NCBI GenBank assembly: GCA_036123635.1
Contig: JAZADL010000049.1
Coordinates: 1-7,626 of the forward strand
DNA length: 7,626 nt
Direction of reading: 5' to 3'
DNA from: UBA9410 sp036123635
Lineage (GTDB): Bacteria; Actinomycetota; Acidimicrobiia; Acidimicrobiales; MedAcidi-G1
The position numbers were made by a program, and so were the translations under genes. Below, piece after piece: positions 1 to 4,834 of this stretch (the stretch's first letter is position 1; each line of letters begins with the position of its first letter). The notes under the pieces are model-generated. The model worked only from the letters and a program-made list of their open reading frames with translations. It ran no database searches and had not been told where the DNA came from.

Positions 1-156
1 GTTGATCTGATGGGTGATGGCCCTGACCGACTGATCGACGTGCAGTGGTGCACCCCACATCTGGCCAGGCTGGGTGCCGTGGAGGTCGACCGGGAAACCT
101 ACCTGGGTGTCCTGCCCGACCTAGTCCTGGCTGACGGGCCCGACTGGCCGGCCTGA
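1..156 (+). CDS. 3' end of an unidentified protein gene (partial)
   Basis: Frame 1 is open from the first base to a TGA at 154-156, giving the last 51 residues of a protein whose start lies outside the window. Codon third positions are mostly G or C, as in the neighbouring genes, which supports real coding. The visible tail contains VQWCTPHLARLGAVEV and ends in GPDWPA. I do not recognise a family and see no membrane segment or diagnostic motif, so no function is proposed. The gene is convergent with accE, with only 18 bases between the two stop codons. An in-frame ATG at 10-12 has no Shine-Dalgarno in the few bases available, so a truncated longer gene is more likely than a 48-residue protein. 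Confidence 0.55.
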   Translation, partial: VDLMGDGPDRLIDVQWCTPHLARLGAVEVDRETYLGVLPDLVLADGPDWPA

Positions 157-178
157 GGGCGGTTTCAGCCCGACTCAG
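153..178. terminator. Inverted repeat spanning two convergent stop codons
   Basis: CTGAG-GGC at 153-160 can pair with GCC at 168-170 and CTCAG at 174-178, leaving a 7-nt loop and a 3-nt bulge on the right arm. The TGA of the + strand gene and the TGA of accE (TCA at 175-177) both lie in the stem. There is no T-tract on either side, so it would be a non-canonical bidirectional terminator at best. Seen: the repeat. Inferred: the terminator function. Confidence 0.35.
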
Positions 179-351
179 CGGGCGTCGGGGCCGAGGCCGT
201 CGCCGTGCCACCAGCGCCCGGAGAACCGCCAGTCCGTGGGCGGCTCTGGGGCCTTCCGGGCTTCGGCCGGCTTCGGCCACAGTTCCTCGTAGGCGGCGAC
301 GATGGCAGCTAACTCCTGTTCGGTGGCGCCTTCGGCGACGATGCGGACCAT
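175..351 (-). CDS. accE: Acyl-CoA carboxylase epsilon subunit (58 aa)
   Basis: A 58-residue reading frame runs from ATG at 351 to TGA at 175. The N-terminal half, with VRIVAEGATEQELAAIVAAY, fits the pattern of actinobacterial acyl-CoA carboxylase epsilon subunits: a short beta strand, then a helix with T-x-E-E/Q-L-A-A. After a Pro/Ala/Glu linker the C-terminus has TDWRFSGRWWHG (residues 39-50), the W-x-x-S-x-RW signature of the family. In this family the epsilon subunit binds the carboxyltransferase/biotin-carboxylase complex and stimulates its activity. The gene follows accD5 on the same strand by 17 bases. A GGAGG at 357-361 lies 5 nt before the ATG, so start and co-transcription are well supported. 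At 58 residues it is near the short end of the family. The usual neighbours maf and accA3 do not follow; the next gene is convergent. Confidence 0.85.
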   Translation of the reverse strand: MVRIVAEGATEQELAAIVAAYEELWPKPAEARKAPEPPTDWRFSGRWWHGDGLGPDAR

Positions 352-368
352 CGGAACCTCCGCCGCCC

Positions 369-1925
369 CTAGAGCGGCACGTTTCCGTGCTTGCGACGGG
401 GGGTCTCATCCTGCTTGGAGACCAGCATCTCGAGGCCGGCCACCAGCTTGGCCCGTGTGTCGGCCGGGTCGATGACGTCGTCCACGTATCCCCGTTCGGC
501 GGCCACGTACGGGTTGGCGAACTTCTCCGTGTACTCGTCGACCAGTTCGGCCCGGCGAGTCGCCGGGTCGTCGGCATCCTGGAGTTCGCGGCGGTACACA
601 ATCTCCACCGCCCCCTGGGGACCCATCACGGCCAACTCGGCCGATGGCCAGGCCAACGACAGGTCGGAGCCCACCGACTTGGAGTCCATGACCACGTACG
701 CCCCGCCGTAGGCCTTGCGTGTGATGACCTGGATCCGGGGCACCGTGGCCTCGCAATAGGCGTAGAGCAGTTTGGCCCCGTGGCGAATGATGCCGCCGTA
801 CTCCTGGCCAACGCCGGGCAGGAACCCTGGCACGTCAACGAAGGTGATCAGGGGCACGTTGAAGGCATCACAGGTACGGACGAACCGGGCCGCCTTCTCA
901 GAAGCCTCGATGTCCAGTACTCCGGCGAAGTGCATCGGCTGGTTGCCCACCACGCCGACACTGCGACCGTTCAGGTGCCCGAATCCGCAGACGATGTTCC
1001 CAGCCCACGCGGCGTGGTACTCGAGGAAGCCGCCGTCGTCGAGCACCGTCTCGATGACGGTGCGCATGTCGTACGGGAGATTGGCGCTGTCTGGCATGAG
1101 GTCGTTGAGTTCGGGGCAGGTCCGATCAGCGGGGTCGTCGGTGGGAACCACTGGAGCCTGTTCAAGGTTGTTGGACGGCAACTGGGCTAGCAGCGCCTTG
1201 ACCTCGTCGAGAACCTCGTGCTCGTCCTCGCCAACGAAGGTTGCCACGCCCGACTTGGTGGAGTGGCTGCCCGCTCCGCCCAACTCCTCGAGGCTGACCT
1301 CCTCGCCGGTCACCGTCCTGACCACGTCGGGTCCGGTGATGAACATGTGCGACTTCTCCCGGACCATGAAGATGAAGTCGGTCATGGCTGGGCTGTAAAC
1401 AGCCCCGCCGGCGCACGGTCCGAGGATCACGCTGACCTGGGGGATGACGCCGGACGACTGCACGTTGCGCCAGAAGATTCCGCCGTAACCGTCGAGGCTG
1501 ACCACGCCCTCCTGGATACGGGCTCCGGCACCGTCGTTGAGGCCGATCATGGGCGCACCCACGCTCAGGGCCAGGTCCATGACCTTGTGGATCTTCTCGG
1601 CGAACACCTCGCCCAAAGCACCGCCGAACACGGTGAAGTCCTGGGCGAACAGGAAGACCTTCCGGCCGTCCACGGTGCCCCACCCGGTGATAACGCCGTC
1701 GGTGTAGGGGCGTTCCTCGATCCCGCTCTCGTGGGCCCGGTGGCGGGCCAGCATGTCCAGCTCGTGGAACGAACCGGGGTCCAGGAGGTAGTCGATCCGC
1801 TCCCGGGCCAACATCTTGCCTTTGTCGTGCTGACGCTGGACGGCCCGTTCGGGCCCGGCGTGCAGCGCCGCCTCCTTGCGCTTCTGTAACTCGTCGAGAC
1901 GCTCGGTCATCGGGTGATCGGACAT
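369..1925 (-). CDS. accD5: Propionyl/acetyl-CoA carboxylase carboxyltransferase beta subunit
   Basis: Biotin-dependent carboxyltransferase of 518 residues that moves the carboxyl group from carboxybiotin to an acyl-CoA, normally propionyl-CoA to methylmalonyl-CoA. Two crotonase-type halves are visible. The N-half has KGKMLARERIDYLLDPGSF (35-53), FGGALGEVFAEK (100-111), NDGAGARIQEG (130-140) and the oxyanion loop GPCAGGAVYS (169-178). The C-half has VDVPGFLPG (363-371) and the second oxyanion loop RKAYGGAYVVM (403-413). It ends in KHGNVPL, as actinobacterial AccD5 proteins do. The residue after GGAY, which is Asp in strict propionyl enzymes, is Val411. The ATG at 1925 is preferred over the frame's longer upstream extension because homology begins just after it; ATG at 1910 is a possible alternative. 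There is no clear Shine-Dalgarno, but a TACCCT -10-like element lies at 1935-1940. The biotin-carboxylase/BCCP alpha subunit is not in the window. accE follows in the same unit. Confidence 0.95.
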   Translation of the reverse strand: MSDHPMTERLDELQKRKEAALHAGPERAVQRQHDKGKMLARERIDYLLDPGSFHELDMLARHRAHESGIEERPYTDGVITGWGTVDGRKVFLFAQDFTVFGGALGEVFAEKIHKVMDLALSVGAPMIGLNDGAGARIQEGVVSLDGYGGIFWRNVQSSGVIPQVSVILGPCAGGAVYSPAMTDFIFMVREKSHMFITGPDVVRTVTGEEVSLEELGGAGSHSTKSGVATFVGEDEHEVLDEVKALLAQLPSNNLEQAPVVPTDDPADRTCPELNDLMPDSANLPYDMRTVIETVLDDGGFLEYHAAWAGNIVCGFGHLNGRSVGVVGNQPMHFAGVLDIEASEKAARFVRTCDAFNVPLITFVDVPGFLPGVGQEYGGIIRHGAKLLYAYCEATVPRIQVITRKAYGGAYVVMDSKSVGSDLSLAWPSAELAVMGPQGAVEIVYRRELQDADDPATRRAELVDEYTEKFANPYVAAERGYVDDVIDPADTRAKLVAGLEMLVSKQDETPRRKHGNVPL

Positions 1926-1966
1926 GGTGGGCACAGGGTACCGAACGGGAATCACCGGACACAGGG

Positions 1967-1994
1967 TGGACAGGATGGTGCCGGACGGTACGTT
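1967..1994 (+). promoter_or_regulatory. Predicted promoter of the LOG-family gene (leaderless)
   Basis: TGGACA at 1967-1972 (one mismatch to TTGACA), a 16-bp spacer, then TACGTT at 1989-1994 (TANNNT). The GTG start follows 6 nt after the -10-like hexamer, so transcription would begin at or beside the first base of the start codon. No Shine-Dalgarno precedes that GTG. Seen: both hexamers and their spacing. Inferred: promoter activity and leaderless translation, which is common in actinobacteria. Confidence 0.5.
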
Positions 1995-2000
1995 CCGACG

Positions 2001-2567
2001 GTGTCTGACCCCACCACTACCCGGCCTCCGGCCCTGGCCGTGTTCTGCGGCTCCCGGCCCGGGACTGACGACGGCGTGCACGACTTGGCCCGACAGCTCG
2101 GAACGGCCCTAGCCGACGCCGGAGTGGATCTCGTCTACGGGGGCACCGAGGTCGGCGTCATGGGAACCCTCGCCGACACTGTGTTGGCCAAGGGAGGCAG
2201 GGTGGTGGGGGTGATCCCGGTCGGCCTGATCGAACGGGAGATCGCCCACCGAGGGGTAACCAAGCTGATCGAAGTGGAAGACATGCATACCCGTAAACGA
2301 ACCATGTACGCCCAAGCCGACGCGTTCTGCGCCCTACCCGGGGGCTATGGAACCCTCGACGAGGTGTTCGAAGCAGCGACCTGGACCCAGCTCGGGCTCC
2401 ACGACGGTCCCAAGCCAGTTGTGCTGCTTGACCACAATGGCTTCTGGTCGGGGCTGGAAGCGTTCCTGGATCGAGCCGTCAACGACGGGTTCGTCGAGCC
2501 GACCAACCGATCCATCGTCTCGCGAGTGACCACAGTGGCCGACGTCCTGGCGGTGCTGGACCGCTGA
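2001..2567 (+). CDS. LOG-family (TIGR00730) cytokinin-riboside-phosphate phosphoribohydrolase-like protein
   Basis: Rossmann-fold protein of 188 residues, once called 'lysine decarboxylase-like' but now known as LOG. Characterised members hydrolyse N6-substituted adenosine monophosphates to the free base and ribose 5-phosphate, and some act on AMP. The motifs are ALAVFCGSRPG (11-21, nucleotide-binding turn), YGGTEVGVMG (46-55), the Arg-bearing MHTRK (95-99) and the hallmark PGGYGTLDE (113-121) with catalytic Glu121. The common GGG in the second motif is GGT here. The GTG start at 2001 is chosen because the frame upstream shows no homology and a promoter-like element ends 6 nt before it. It is divergent from accD5 and convergent with the exonuclease gene. 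A soluble cytoplasmic protein is expected. The family assignment is firm; the physiological substrate is not shown by the sequence. Confidence 0.9.
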   Translation: MSDPTTTRPPALAVFCGSRPGTDDGVHDLARQLGTALADAGVDLVYGGTEVGVMGTLADTVLAKGGRVVGVIPVGLIEREIAHRGVTKLIEVEDMHTRKRTMYAQADAFCALPGGYGTLDEVFEAATWTQLGLHDGPKPVVLLDHNGFWSGLEAFLDRAVNDGFVEPTNRSIVSRVTTVADVLAVLDR

Positions 2568-2576
2568 CCCTCGTTG

Positions 2577-2609
2577 GCCGGTCGTTGGTCCGAGTCAGGC
2601 CCGACCGGC
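2577..2609. terminator. Inverted repeat between convergent LOG and exonuclease genes
   Basis: GCCGGTCG at 2577-2584 and CGACCGGC at 2602-2609 form a perfect 8-bp stem with a 17-nt loop. It could be extended by TTGG/CCAA across a small bulge. It begins 9 nt after the LOG stop and covers the exonuclease stop codon. No T-run follows on either strand. It is a candidate bidirectional terminator; the function is inferred. Confidence 0.4.
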
Positions 2610-3485
2610 AGCCAAGCGGCGGGCCCGTTCGGCGGCCCGAGGGGCGTCCAAGTGGGCGCAAAGCGCTTCCAAGTGGTCGGCCGGCCCGGTCCAACGCAGG
2701 TCCTCCACGTCGGCCATGACCGGTGCGGTGAAGTCCAGGGTGGCTAGATGCCGGTAAAGCAGGGCGTCGTCGCGTGCCCCGGCCAGCACAGCACCCAACT
2801 TGGCGGCTCCCCGCACCGCCACATCCCAGTCGTCCGGGTTGTCGGGGATGTCCTCTAGGTGGCCGTACCGAGCTAGAACGACGGCCGAGGATTTGGATCC
2901 CCACCCGGGTAGGCCGGGGATCCCGTCGGCCGTGTCCCCAACGAGGGCTAGCCAGTCGGGAATGGACGCCGGCTCGACGCCAAACTTGGCCACCACGGCG
3001 GCACGGTCGTAGACGACCTCCCTGCGCCGATCCACCTGGACGATGCCCGCCCCGTCGTCGACCACCTGAGCCAAGTCCTTATCCGGGGTACACACCAGGA
3101 CCTTCCCTACCCGGGGGTCAGTGGCGGCCTGCACGGCAGCTGCCCCAAGGGCGTCGTCAGCCTCATGCTCCACCATCCCGAACACAGCGAACCCGGCGGC
3201 CTCTAGGGCAGCCTCCAACAGGGGAAACTGGGCGAACAGCTCTGGCGGGGTGTTCTCGCCGGTCTTGTAACCATCAAAGAGGTCGTTCCGAAAAGATTCG
3301 ATGACCTGGTCGGTGGCCACCCCTACGTGGGTGGCGCCGTCGGCTACCAGTCCGAGCATGGAGCCGAGCACCCCGCGGGCGGCAGCCACCTCCACCCCCT
3401 CCGCTGTGACGTGAGACGGCACGGCGAAGTGGTACCGGAAGAGCTCGTAGGTGCCGTCCACCAGATGGACGTCGAAAGGGGCCAC
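2595..3485 (-). CDS. Stand-alone 5'-3' exonuclease (Pol I N-terminal / flap-nuclease type)
   Basis: A 296-residue protein resembling the 5'-nuclease domain of DNA polymerase I without any polymerase domain. The family uses two metal ions to remove RNA primers or 5' flaps. The metal-ligand acidic residues are all present: Asp10 in LVDG, Asp59 in VATD, EADD at 108-111, DKD at 135-137, and Asp184/Asp187 in VGDTADGIPG. Residues 169-210, with GIPGLPGWGSKSSAVVLARYG, form the helix-3-turn-helix DNA-binding element. GTG at 3485 is chosen because GGCGGAAG lies about 5 nt before it on the transcribed strand; an alternative start at 3524 would overlap the upstream gene and adds no homologous residues. 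It follows the epimerase gene by 19 bases and is probably co-transcribed. Roles in primer or flap removal are family knowledge; whether a polA with its own nuclease exists elsewhere cannot be seen. Confidence 0.88.
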   Translation of the reverse strand: MAPFDVHLVDGTYELFRYHFAVPSHVTAEGVEVAAARGVLGSMLGLVADGATHVGVATDQVIESFRNDLFDGYKTGENTPPELFAQFPLLEAALEAAGFAVFGMVEHEADDALGAAAVQAATDPRVGKVLVCTPDKDLAQVVDDGAGIVQVDRRREVVYDRAAVVAKFGVEPASIPDWLALVGDTADGIPGLPGWGSKSSAVVLARYGHLEDIPDNPDDWDVAVRGAAKLGAVLAGARDDALLYRHLATLDFTAPVMADVEDLRWTGPADHLEALCAHLDAPRAAERARRLAAGRA

Positions 3486-3504
3486 GGTGTCTTCCGCCGT
3501 CCCG

Positions 3505-3906
3505 TTACTCCTGCACCAGCTCAATCAGAGTGCCGAACGAGCCCTTCGGGTGGACAAAAGCAACGGTGGTCCCCCGCGAGCCAGGGCGAGGAGCCTCGTC
3601 GATGGCCCGCCCCCCAGCGGCCACGATGGCAGCCAGCGCTTCAGCGCAGTCGTCGACCCTGTAGCCGACGTGGTGGATGCCTTCACCCCGCTTCTCCAGG
3701 AAAGTCGTGATGGCCGAGTCGGGACGGGTCCCCGTGGTGAGTTGAATATAGGACTCGCCCACCTTCAGGAGGGCCTCGTCCACCCCGTCGCGTTCCACTA
3801 CTTCGCGGTGGTGGACCTCGGCGCCAAACGCCGCCCGGTAGTAGGCGATGGCCGTCTCCAAGTCGTGAACAGCGATAGCCACATGGTCGATCTGGGTCAG
3901 CAGCAA
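3505..3906 (-). CDS. mce: Methylmalonyl-CoA epimerase
   Basis: A 133-residue vicinal-oxygen-chelate protein that interconverts (2S)- and (2R)-methylmalonyl-CoA, the step between propionyl-CoA carboxylase and B12-dependent methylmalonyl-CoA mutase. Two glyoxalase-like beta-alpha-beta-beta-beta modules are visible. Metal-binding positions are conserved: His8 in IDHVAIAV, Gln55 in SYIQL, His78/79 in GIHHVGYRVDD and Glu129 in GTLIELV. HPKGSFGTLIEL is typical of the family. The start is TTG at 3904-3906, directly preceded by a consensus AGGAGG with a 6-nt spacer, and homology begins within the first residues. Length equals the usual 130-145 residues. The nuclease gene follows 19 bases downstream on the same strand. 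Pathway partner accD5 lies about 1.6 kb away in another unit. Methylmalonyl-CoA mutase and a visible B12 riboswitch are absent from the window. Confidence 0.93.
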   Translation of the reverse strand: MLLTQIDHVAIAVHDLETAIAYYRAAFGAEVHHREVVERDGVDEALLKVGESYIQLTTGTRPDSAITTFLEKRGEGIHHVGYRVDDCAEALAAIVAAGGRAIDEAPRPGSRGTTVAFVHPKGSFGTLIELVQE

Positions 3907-3912
3907 GACGAG

Positions 3913-3918
3913 CCTCCT
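3913..3918 (-). promoter_or_regulatory. Consensus ribosome binding site deciding a TTG start
   Basis: The transcribed strand reads AGGAGG here (CCTCCT on +), followed by six bases and then TTG at 3906-3904. This is the best Shine-Dalgarno in the window. No ATG or GTG in the epimerase frame is placed as well, so it fixes the TTG as start. Confidence 0.8.
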
Positions 3919-3973
3919 GGGGAACGGTCGGGGCCGATCCGGAGGTCCTCAGGACCCTCTAGAAACCCGATCC

Positions 3974-3994
3974 TGTGGATCAACCTGTGGATAA
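3974..3994 (-). promoter_or_regulatory. Pair of DnaA-box-like nonamers
   Basis: On the - strand TTATCCACA (3986-3994) is an exact match to the classical DnaA box, and TGATCCACA (3974-3982) differs at one position. They lie in the same orientation with start-to-start spacing of 12 bp, inside a tandem CCTGTGGAT repeat. A third weak similarity, TTCCACAGG, occurs at 4199-4207. Seen: the nonamers and their spacing. Inferred: DnaA binding, whether for autoregulation-type control of the epimerase unit, a titration site or part of an origin. Confidence 0.45.
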
Positions 3995-4211
3995 CTCGTG
4001 TCTCGGGGCCCCATCCACCGGAAACCTCCCACCAGCCCTTTTGTAACACTGAGACAACGGATTGAGCATGACTTGTAATAATCTCTTCACCGTCGTAACG
4101 TAGTCGCAACAGTTGGGGACCACCCCTCCACCCAACTCGGGAACGACCCCTCGGTCGGGCGGGAGCCGCCGGGGGGCGTTTCCACCTTCGGAGTTCTTCT
4201 TCCACAGGCCG

Positions 4212-4814
4212 TTACCCACCGTCAAGCGGCCGCCGACCCTCCAGCGCGCGGCCCAACGTCAGTTCGTCTGCGTACTCCAGGTCACCGCCTACGGGCAGAC
4301 CGCTGGCGATCCTGGTGACCTCCACGCCCAGGGGCTCCAGCAAGCGAGCCAGGTACATGGCTGTGGCTTCGCCCTCGATATTGGGGTTGGTGGCCAGGAT
4401 GACCTCAGCCACGCCTTCGGGCTCCAAGCGGGCCATCAACTCACGGACCCGGAGCTGGTCCGGACCAATTCCCTCGATGGGGCTGATGGCCCCTCCCAGC
4501 ACGTGGTACCGGCCACGGAAGCCGCCGGTGCGCTCCACGGCAACGATGTCCCGGGGTTCTTCGACCACACACAGCAACGTGGCGTCCCGGCGGTCGTCGG
4601 CGCACATCGTGCACAACTCGGATTCCGACACGTTGAAACACCGGTCGCAGAACCGTACCCGGGCCTTCATCTCGTTGATAGCTGCCGTGAGCCGGGCTGT
4701 GTCTTCAGTCGGCAACTTCATGAGGTGGAAGGCCAGCCGTTGAGCCGACTTCGGCCCGATCCCCGGGAGGCGTCCCAATTCGTCGATGACCTGCTGTACC
4801 GCTTCGGCGTGCAC
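4212..4814 (-). CDS. recR: Recombination protein RecR
   Basis: A 200-residue protein that, with RecF and RecO, loads RecA onto single-stranded DNA at gaps. All expected parts are in order: a helix-hairpin-helix with LGRLPGIGPKSAQRLAFHL (13-31), a four-cysteine zinc module (Cys56, Cys59, Cys68, Cys71), a Toprim core starting at LLCVVEEPRD with Glu85, then the loop YHVLGGAISPIEGIGP and ATNPNIEGEATA. Length matches the family (about 200). The start is GTG at 4812-4814. Homology begins within a few residues, and a GAGGG-containing Shine-Dalgarno lies about 8 nt upstream. It follows dnaX by 20 bases and is almost certainly in the same transcript. The small YbaB/EbfC gene that often sits between these two is absent. 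Confidence 0.96.
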   Translation of the reverse strand: MHAEAVQQVIDELGRLPGIGPKSAQRLAFHLMKLPTEDTARLTAAINEMKARVRFCDRCFNVSESELCTMCADDRRDATLLCVVEEPRDIVAVERTGGFRGRYHVLGGAISPIEGIGPDQLRVRELMARLEPEGVAEVILATNPNIEGEATAMYLARLLEPLGVEVTRIASGLPVGGDLEYADELTLGRALEGRRPLDGG

Positions 4815-4834
4815 CTCAACCGCCCTCTGCCAGC

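Larger units (their letters stand above)
3907..4211. other. 305-bp gene-free gap between recR and the epimerase gene
   Basis: No convincing gene lies here. Nearest the epimerase are its ribosome binding site and a small hairpin (GGTCC-TCA-GGACC, 3944-3956). Two DnaA-box-like nonamers follow at 3974-3994. Positions about 4035-4110 are visibly richer in A and T than the flanks and contain two TTGTAA copies. Beyond, toward recR, the sequence becomes very GC-rich, with short inverted repeats at 4144-4157 (CGACC-CCTC-GGTCG) and a GGCGG-GAG-CCGCC element near 4159-4171. One of these might end recR transcription, although none has a T-run. A TACGTT on the - strand near 4095-4100 is a possible -10 element for the epimerase unit, which would give a leader of well over 150 nt. 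No B12-box-like sequence was seen. Confidence 0.6.

Noticed and set aside
387..1190. A 267-codon open frame on the + strand opposite accD5
   Set aside because: It is antisense to the carboxyltransferase, whose protein is conserved throughout. The opposite frame shows no recognisable domain or ribosome binding site.
1962..2081. A longer accD5 product starting at 2081
   Set aside because: The extra N-terminal residues are encoded across the divergent LOG gene and its promoter and do not resemble the family. The homologous region begins just after the ATG at 1925.
3907..4100. A cobalamin riboswitch ahead of the epimerase gene
   Set aside because: It would make sense for the pathway, but no B12-box-like sequence or matching long-range stem was found. 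The region instead shows DnaA-box-like repeats.
3897..4225. Two overlapping small - strand frames (81 and 102 codons) filling the gap between recR and the epimerase gene
   Set aside because: Both overlap a neighbouring gene, one at its start and one at its end. They cross the AT-richer island without the codon bias of the neighbours and resemble no family; one starts only at a GTG inside the post-recR region without a Shine-Dalgarno.
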